Source: Podarcis raffonei (Eukaryota; Chordata; Lepidosauria; Squamata; Lacertidae). From it: 64,000 nucleotides of DNA. Positions within the stretch are counted from its first letter, which is position 1. Each line of letters begins with the position of its first letter. Under the pieces are notes generated by a model. That model ran no database searches. It was not told the DNA's origin and saw only the letters and a list, made by a program, of their open reading frames with translations. This document shows, piece by piece, positions 58,617 through 64,000 of this stretch. The stretch is taken from assembly GCF_027172205.1 (NCBI RefSeq), contig NC_070611.1:43497479-43561478 (forward strand), written 5' to 3'. The translations under genes were made by a program, and so were the position numbers.

Positions 58617-60416
58617 AGAGCTGCCATCTTGGTTAGAGAGGCCTCCAAAGCAATCCATCCATCTTCGCTTGCGAGTACGAGTACACTTTAGTTGCTGGGT
58701 AGCATTAAGTGATTAACTAAGCAAACTTCTCCAAAGTAGCCAAAGATTACTGGGGCCAACAAACGCTCTGCTTTCATGTCATGGTGTTGGAATTGCAAGC
58801 CAACACTAATAATAGCATATTTCCAAGTAAATGAAGAACACGTCGATTTGTTTAAACCCTCATGTTCTCCTTGGCTACGTGTCTGAAAATCCAAAGTACA
58901 AGGAGAATTGTTGTTTAAATGCAAATGTTTTTTTTTTGGGGGGGGAATAGATCTGGTCCTAAGAGATGGTGTAAAGTCTAAACTTGACAATGGAAAGATC
59001 AGAACTATTTCAAAATAAGGATAAGTAATTGTTATCAACTTATCATAGAAAAGAGGCAACCAATTTCTGCATTTTTTTGGGGGGGGGGAATTCTGTTCCC
59101 TAGGCACTGATCCAGTTTACTGGCTCTCTCATGAATCATAATAAAATTGGATCCAGCTCCCTATTTGTGGTATGAACCTTATAGTTACAGTGCTGCACAT
59201 GCACTCAATCAGAGCTGGGACATCACACGCTGTCAGAGGCACCTGACTTCTCTGAGCCATAATGTGTTTCTAGGGTTTTAATCTGGGTTTCCTTTTGATG
59301 AGAGAACACAGGAGATATACACTGTGTTTCTAATAGCTTATTTTACTTACAAATATATAAGTAGAGTGGAGATGGGCAGGGGAAGCCACAACTCTCTCAC
59401 ATTCCCTCATCTCGTTCGGGTCACTTCCAAATTACAAACTGCTTTTTCATCACAAAGAGACACTTGGCTCCCTGATGTCAAGAGGAGTGATGTCGCCTTC
59501 CCTAAGCTCCGGTGGCTTTCTCATTCCAACTCCTTGAAAGAGTTGTCCAGCTATCAAGAGACGACTTCCACAAAAGAACCTGCAGCAGCAAAGAGTTTAA
59601 ATATTTCTCCTTCTCATGCAACTTGAAAACAGTTTTCTTCCCCAGATGAGTGAAAGTGAGCTACTTTTTAAAACTACATCCTAACTAGATTTATCAAAGG
59701 TCAGATAATATTGCTTTGGTGGACAGCTGTAGCTTGCAGGCTGCCAGTTGGCCAATCCAGTCCTAGAATATTGCATCAGATGGTGGATGATTTCTGCTTT
59801 CCAAACAAGGGAGGCTGCAAAAGAACAAAGGCATGGGCATGCTGACTCGTGGAAAAATCAAGATCGAAAAGCTAGTGCAGAACCTTCATTATTTATTTGT
59901 TTGATCGTTTATTTTACTGGCATCTAAACCTTGCCAGTTAGCCAAAAAGGCTCTTAGAGCAGCTAAAAAATAAGAAATAACACGGTTCTAAGACACTCCC
60001 TGTCTTCTTGCTTACAATCTAAATTTCACACCCACACTTACATTTAAAACACTCTCATACCACCTTAACAGTGCTAAATAATTCTGGGAACTTATGGCTT
60101 GCCTGTCTTAAGACACTTTGGATCTTCCGGTGCCTTTCCTCAACCCAGCTGGAATAGCTTTCCCCCAATCCAGCAGGATGTTTGTCATTCAGCAATTTTA
60201 TATTCTTTGCTTTTCCTTAAAAGAAATTTGCGAGAGTCTCGAAAGTCCTCTGGAAACGCCACAAGCCTTTGGCCTCAGGCAGATGTGCAAATGGCTGCCA
60301 GAACCGGATGTCGTTTGACCCAAATGGAAAGTTTGGAACTGGGACCAGGACATAAGAATGGCAGAGAGTCAGCGACTTCCTGGCCAGGGACCTGCTCCAC
60401 TTAAGAGACTCACAGA

Positions 60417-60423
60417 ATATAAA
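60417..60423 (+). promoter_or_regulatory. candidate TATA box of the MGP-like gene
   Basis: ATATAAA lies 92 bases before the ATG at 60515, which predicts a start near 60448 and a leader of about 65 bases, similar in size to that of MGP. Confidence 0.5.
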
Positions 60424-60514
60424 CTGTGGCTGAAAGACAAAAGCTCCTGATAAATTGCTGCATCCTTCATGAGAAGATCGAGCCATAGAAAGGACCGTCT
60501 GCAAACAGGAGAAG

Positions 60515-60581
60515 ATGGGGAATCTTCAGGTGCTGCTGTTTGTAACCCTGGTCTTGACAGCCCTCTTCTGTTGTGATGGAG
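60515..60581 (+). CDS. MGP-like gene coding exon 1 (signal peptide)
   Basis: 22 codons plus one base, then GTAAGG. A hydrophobic stretch of about 13 residues ends in FCC, a plausible signal peptidase region. Phase 1 end, as in MGP exon 1. Confidence 0.75.
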
Positions 60582-61056
60582 GTAAGGGAATATATATGAG
60601 ACCCCCTAGCCATGATTTTTTCATCAACATTCAAAACTGACGGAGTCCTGGGGAGAGGAGAACAACCTATCTCAGTCTTACGTTTTAGGAACAGAATCAC
60701 TTTCCTCAAAGCCACTTTAAACCTGGCAGTGTGGTTGCCATTAGGAACACATCTGCATGGAAGTCCCACTCTTATAAAACTGAGGTTCGGGCCAATTTAT
60801 TAGCCACAGCATAGAAGCAGGCAGAGAGGGGCTCACATAGCTTGGTGTTTTTGTGTGTGGCCACCACAGTGCTAGAATAATGGGTGAAGTTGACTTCCAA
60901 TTAAGATTGTCAAATTTACATCGTATCTTTATCTTGGTTTGATACCAGTTTCACTGTTATGGCTTCCTCACCCCTCATGAACCATGGAAAATGTAGTTTA
61001 GTGAGGGGACTGGGAATTACCTTGCCACTTTGTAAGCAATTCTGGAAGCCATTTAC

Positions 61057-61095
<39 letters not shown>

Positions 61096-63708
61096 GCAGA
61101 GGATAAAAATGCTTTAAACAAATAAATTATCTGAGGATAGGTCTATAAATCACAAATTGCTCAAATACGTATATGAGAACCCATAAACACTGACATGTAT
61201 GTAAGTCCTCCCCTTTGAATAATTCCTGGATAATACAGAAGCAAGCCTGAGTTAAGGGTTATTTTCCTCAGCTTACATTTGACTGATGGGGAAAATGGGG
61301 GTGGAAAGGAAGGGAGGAGGAAGACCACAAGACTGCCAGGTGTCTTACACCATCTGGTCTATATTTTTCAGATATGAACAGGCCCTTGGATGAAGGTAAG
61401 AAACTGATGAGAGCAAAGAATTCTCAAGGGCATCTCTGTCCTTTTTTGTACACATTACTTGGTTGCAGGACTGAATTGCAAAATTCAGAGAAGTGTGAAT
61501 TTTGAAGGGCAGCTGAATGGAGGGTAGAGGGATGTGTGAATGTGTGTAGAAATGAGCCTAGGGTGCAAAAGTAAAATTAGCATTTATTGCTCCACCCACT
61601 TTTGCCTCTGGCTCTGCCCATCACTGGGATGCGGCCTCTGGAAGATTGCCCAGAAGACAATGTGGACCCTGGACTGGAAAAGGTTTCCCACTCCTAGCTC
61701 AGGATCTTTGCTTGCCCTTTCTATCCTTCTGGGCTTGCTAAAAGTTCATTAGGGAAAAGCCTCTTCTGGCTCTCTTGAAGTCCCCTCTGGCCTCACACAT
61801 GGAGGCAGATTATGATGAATAATATTGCTTTGAGGCTCACATTCCCCAGAGAGGCAAATAAAATGGAGGGCGTTTACAAGGAAGCCTGTGTTTTCTGGCA
61901 CCGCTTAAAGTGATTTTATTTTATTTATTTTTTTATTTAAAAAAATTAGGTGCCATAAGATACCTGGCATGAGCTCAATTTCCTAATTATTCCCCCAGTG
62001 AATAAGCCCCCTGTTAGCAAGGCAGCTGGATACTTCCTTGCCTGTTAGTCTGGCTAAAAGACTGAGAAAGAAACCTCGGGAAAGGTTGCCATGTTAGTCT
62101 GCTGAAGCAAAAACAGCAGAAATGTCTTTTGGTCATATCCAGAGCATCCATTTAAAGCACATGTCTCCCCTCAAAGTTTCCTGGGAATTGTAGTTTTCTC
62201 CTCATGGAGCTACAATTCCCAGGATTCTTTCCACGTGCTTTAAACGTATGGTGTGTGGATGTGACCGATTGTGACATAAGTTCTCCTGGCTTAGAAGCCT
62301 CTTTGTCAGATACCACCTGATGAACGTCCGCAAGCGCTTCAGCTGCACTAGGCCTGCTAGTCTTTTGAGCCCTGAAGTTGAAGTTGCTGCAAGGTTCTTT
62401 GCTGTTTTAGGAAAGAAACCACAGACAACTCAAAGCACCATTGAATTAAACGAAAAAATTGACCAATGGCTTTGAGAAATTTGCAAACTCCAAATGATAT
62501 CCTGCTAATCTATAATAGCAAGATCACAAAAACTGCGGAGGGGCACTACTGGTTCATGATGAGTACTCATAGGCAACTAACAGCTTCGTTTCCAGAACTG
62601 ATGGGAAATCTTCCATTCATAAGCCACTACCTGAGACGTGTGAGAGGTATTGTGGCACAAATGATGAGCTGGATGGGCAGCAAAAGGCTGCTCTGGGGCC
62701 GGCCCTGCCATTAGGGAGAATGAGGTGGCCACCACAGGCAGCTGGTTTTGGGTGTCATGAAAGGGCAGCAAATTGTCAGTTGTTTCCTTTATGATTGCTG
62801 CAATTATACTACCAGGGAGGGGTTTGTTTTGTTTTGTTTTTTTGCCTCAGGTGCCAAAATAACTTGACTGATCTTGGGTGCAAAATGGCATGAGTTGAGG
62901 CAGGAAAGGCATAATTTGCTGCTCTGCCTCAGGCAGCAGAATGTCTCGGGCTGGTCCTGGGCGATATTTGAAATGAAACCCCACAGTTATCTAAACCAGG
63001 TGTCTTCAACCTCTTTTGGACCCAGGACCCACTTTTATCCCAAACATGCATTTGGGAACCCATTTCTTAATCTTCTACCATATATTTGCATGGTGGTCAT
63101 TGTTATGTACTGAAGTTCTCACCCTGGGCCAGCAGGGGGATACTGTAGATAGTTTTATGCAAATAAGGGATCGAAAGTGACGTTCAGTGATTGGATAGTT
63201 TTAGAAAGTTGTTACAGTAATGTTGTACTGGAGCTCTATATAAGCAGGCTGACTGAACCCTTCAGTTCAGTTCTGTCCTGGCCTGTAAATAAACAAGAGC
63301 TGTTTGAAGAATCGCTGTGTCGTCTGATATGTTCACCCACAACTTAACAGTGGTCCTCCTGTTGTGACCCACCCTGGATCAGGCCATGACTCACCAGTTG
63401 AAGACCAGTGAGCATTCCTATAGAGGAGCAGGGAACCTCAGGTCCAGGGGCCTAATGTCCCCCCCCCGAGTATGTCTACATGGCCTTCCCCAGCCCCACC
63501 TCTTTTTTCCAAGGCCACATTCCTCACGGATCCTGTTTCTCACCCTCCTTGAATGTTTTTGCCTGTCTAAAATGAGACTCCTTGAACTCGATACTCTCTG
63601 TATTCTCATTCCGTAACATTCTGCGTTCATAACAGGGGTTAAGATCAGTCGAGAAACTGCCAATGCCTTTGTGAGAAGGCAGAAGAGGTCTTCTCTGTAT
63701 TATGAAAG
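60515..63708 (+). CDS. MGP-like Gla-family gene, partial (three of probably four coding exons)
   Basis: Exons 60515-60581, 61372-61395 and 63636-63708 have canonical AG/GTAAG borders and intron phases 1, 1, 2, the same as in MGP 9 kb upstream on the same strand. The 54 visible codons give a 19-20 residue signal peptide (LQVLLFVTLVLTALFCC), a short acidic linker (DMNRPLDE), then ISRETANAFVRRQKRSSLYYE. ANAF at 39-42 matches the ANIF carboxylase docking motif of MGP at 41-44. RRQKR at 44-48 is a furin-type site that MGP lacks but osteocalcin and UCMA have; the short spacing between motif and site recalls UCMA. Like MGP, exon 3 ends on Glu plus AG. The ATG has A at -3 and G at +4, and a TATA box lies 92 bases upstream. 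Inference: a secreted, probably gamma-carboxylated protein related to MGP by tandem duplication. The Gla-bearing exon lies beyond the window, so orthology is open. Confidence 0.75.
61057..61095. repeat. (ATT)13 microsatellite
   Basis: Trinucleotide run in intron 1 of the MGP-like gene. Confidence 0.95.
61372..61395 (+). CDS. MGP-like gene coding exon 2
   Basis: A 24-base exon after a T-rich tract and CAG, followed by GTAAGA; phase 1 on both sides like the 36-base MGP exon 2. It encodes DMNRPLDE and lacks the Ser-x-Glu kinase sites of MGP. Confidence 0.68.
61551..61698 (+). repeat. hAT-like family D fragment (right half)
   Basis: GTAAAATTAGCATTTATTGC, CTGGGATGCGGCCTCTGGAA and AAAAGGTTTCCCACTCCT match the right half of family D. 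It lies in intron 2 of the MGP-like gene. Confidence 0.55.
62131..62266. mobile_element. Palindromic miniature transposon in intron 2 of the MGP-like gene
   Basis: GGTCATATCCAGAGCATCC and GGTGTGTGGATGTGACC are inverted ends; the centre has CTGGGAATTGTAG and its mirror CTACAATTCCCAG. Confidence 0.68.
62998..63409 (+). mobile_element. hAT-like miniature element split by a solo LTR
   Basis: Left end CAGGTGTCTTCAACCTC near 62998 and right end GTTGAAGACCAGTG near 63409 are inverted matches. The text between continues across the LTR (GGACCCAGGACCCAC before it, GTGACCCACCC after it), so the LTR landed inside an existing copy. It lies in intron 2 of the MGP-like gene. Confidence 0.65.
63101..63349 (+). 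mobile_element. Solo LTR (retroviral or gypsy type, family not assigned)
   Basis: About 249 bases from TGTTATGTACTG to CAACTTAACA, with TGTTA...TAACA ends, a TATA box (CTATATAAGC near 63236) and AATAAA near 63289, the usual layout of an LTR. GTGGTC occurs at 63093-63098 and 63350-63355, two bases from the left end and directly after the right end, as a probable target duplication. No internal region is present, so it is a recombined fossil; without a second LTR its age cannot be judged. Confidence 0.7.
63427..63600 (+). repeat. hAT-like family D fragment (left half)
   Basis: GCAGGGAACCTCAGGTCCAG and CACCCTCCTTGAATGTTTTT match the left half of family D. It ends about 35 bases before exon 3 of the MGP-like gene. 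Confidence 0.5.
63636..63708 (+). CDS. MGP-like gene coding exon 3 (propeptide motif)
   Basis: 73 bases after AACAG and before GTAAGA, phase 1 in and phase 2 out as in MGP exon 3. It encodes GVKISRETANAF, the basic cleavage site RRQKR and SSLYYE. Confidence 0.76.
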
Positions 63709-63763
63709 GTAAGAGTAAGAGTCTTCTAGGTTTAATATTGATGTCTATAATTACTAATTTGTG

Positions 63764-63880
63764 GTTGTAGCCAACCGAGTTACACTCAGAGTAGACCTAC
63801 TGAAATCAGTAGACTTGGCTAACTGAAGTTCATTTATTTCAGTGGGTTTTACTCTGAGTATACCTCTGTTGGGTACAATA
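63764..63880. repeat. Palindromic old repeat next to exon 3 of the MGP-like gene
   Basis: ACACTCAGAGTAGACC and GTTTTACTCTGAGTATACC are inverted, with CTGAAATCAG and TTTCAG inside. It starts 56 bases after the exon 3 donor. Confidence 0.55.
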
Positions 63881-64000
63881 CTTGGAAAATAGATGCACAT
63901 GGTTCATGAGGGGGGAATGAGATATGAGCCTATGCAACACCACAGGGTCACTAACAAGGGACTGCAGCAGATTCTTACAGAAAACAAGTGGGCCCCTCTT

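Larger units (their letters stand above)
56613..60416. other. Intergenic DNA between MGP and the MGP-like gene
   Basis: Holds a retroposon tail, the family A hAT copy and a TG run. 58620-60416 has no recognised repeat or gene and would contain the upstream regulatory region of the MGP-like gene. Confidence 0.45.

Noticed and set aside
60099-60404. Short frames just upstream of the MGP-like gene as an extra coding exon
   Set aside because: They lie before the TATA box, have no splice link to 60515, and the ATG at 60515 already starts a proper signal peptide.

Overview
This is vertebrate nuclear DNA with spliced genes and dense interspersed repeats. The repeats point to a squamate reptile: a Sauria-type SINE with an ACCTTT-like tail, tRNA/CR1 composite SINEs, CR1 and L2-type LINE pieces, many short hAT and TA-flanked miniature transposons, and a young chromodomain Ty3/gypsy element. 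The species cannot be fixed from sequence alone; a lacertid-like lizard is a guess.

Three genes lie on the + strand. (1) The last five coding exons of ERP27, a non-catalytic ER protein of the PDI family, span 2423-21750; the signal-peptide exon and the next one lie upstream of the window. (2) Matrix Gla protein, MGP, is complete in four coding exons at 46338-51740 and encodes 105 residues with every Gla-site, cysteine and Ser-x-Glu landmark kept. (3) An MGP-like gene starts at 60515 and runs off the right edge; three coding exons are visible. The order ERP27 then MGP, same strand, matches the mammalian locus (ARHGDIB-ERP27-MGP-ART4). I know of no mammalian counterpart of gene 3 at this place.

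Gene 3 is the main discovery candidate. It has a signal-peptide exon, a tiny second exon and a third exon carrying an ANAF gamma-carboxylase-recognition-like motif followed by RRQKR, and its intron phases (1, 1, 2) are identical to those of MGP 9 kb upstream. It looks like a tandem relative of MGP with a cleavable propeptide of the osteocalcin/UCMA kind. The decisive last exon is beyond base 64000.

Layout: 1-21.8 kb is ERP27 exons and introns, with the LTR retrotransposon (15460-19268) in the intron before the penultimate exon. 21.8-46.2 kb is intergenic and repeat-rich with no gene recognised. 46.2-52 kb is MGP. 52-60.4 kb is a cluster of hAT-type miniature elements. 60.4-64 kb is the MGP-like gene, whose second intron holds a solo LTR nested in an older hAT-like element. 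ERP27 acts in protein folding in the ER lumen; MGP and its neighbour encode secreted proteins, and MGP is a vitamin-K-dependent inhibitor of calcification.
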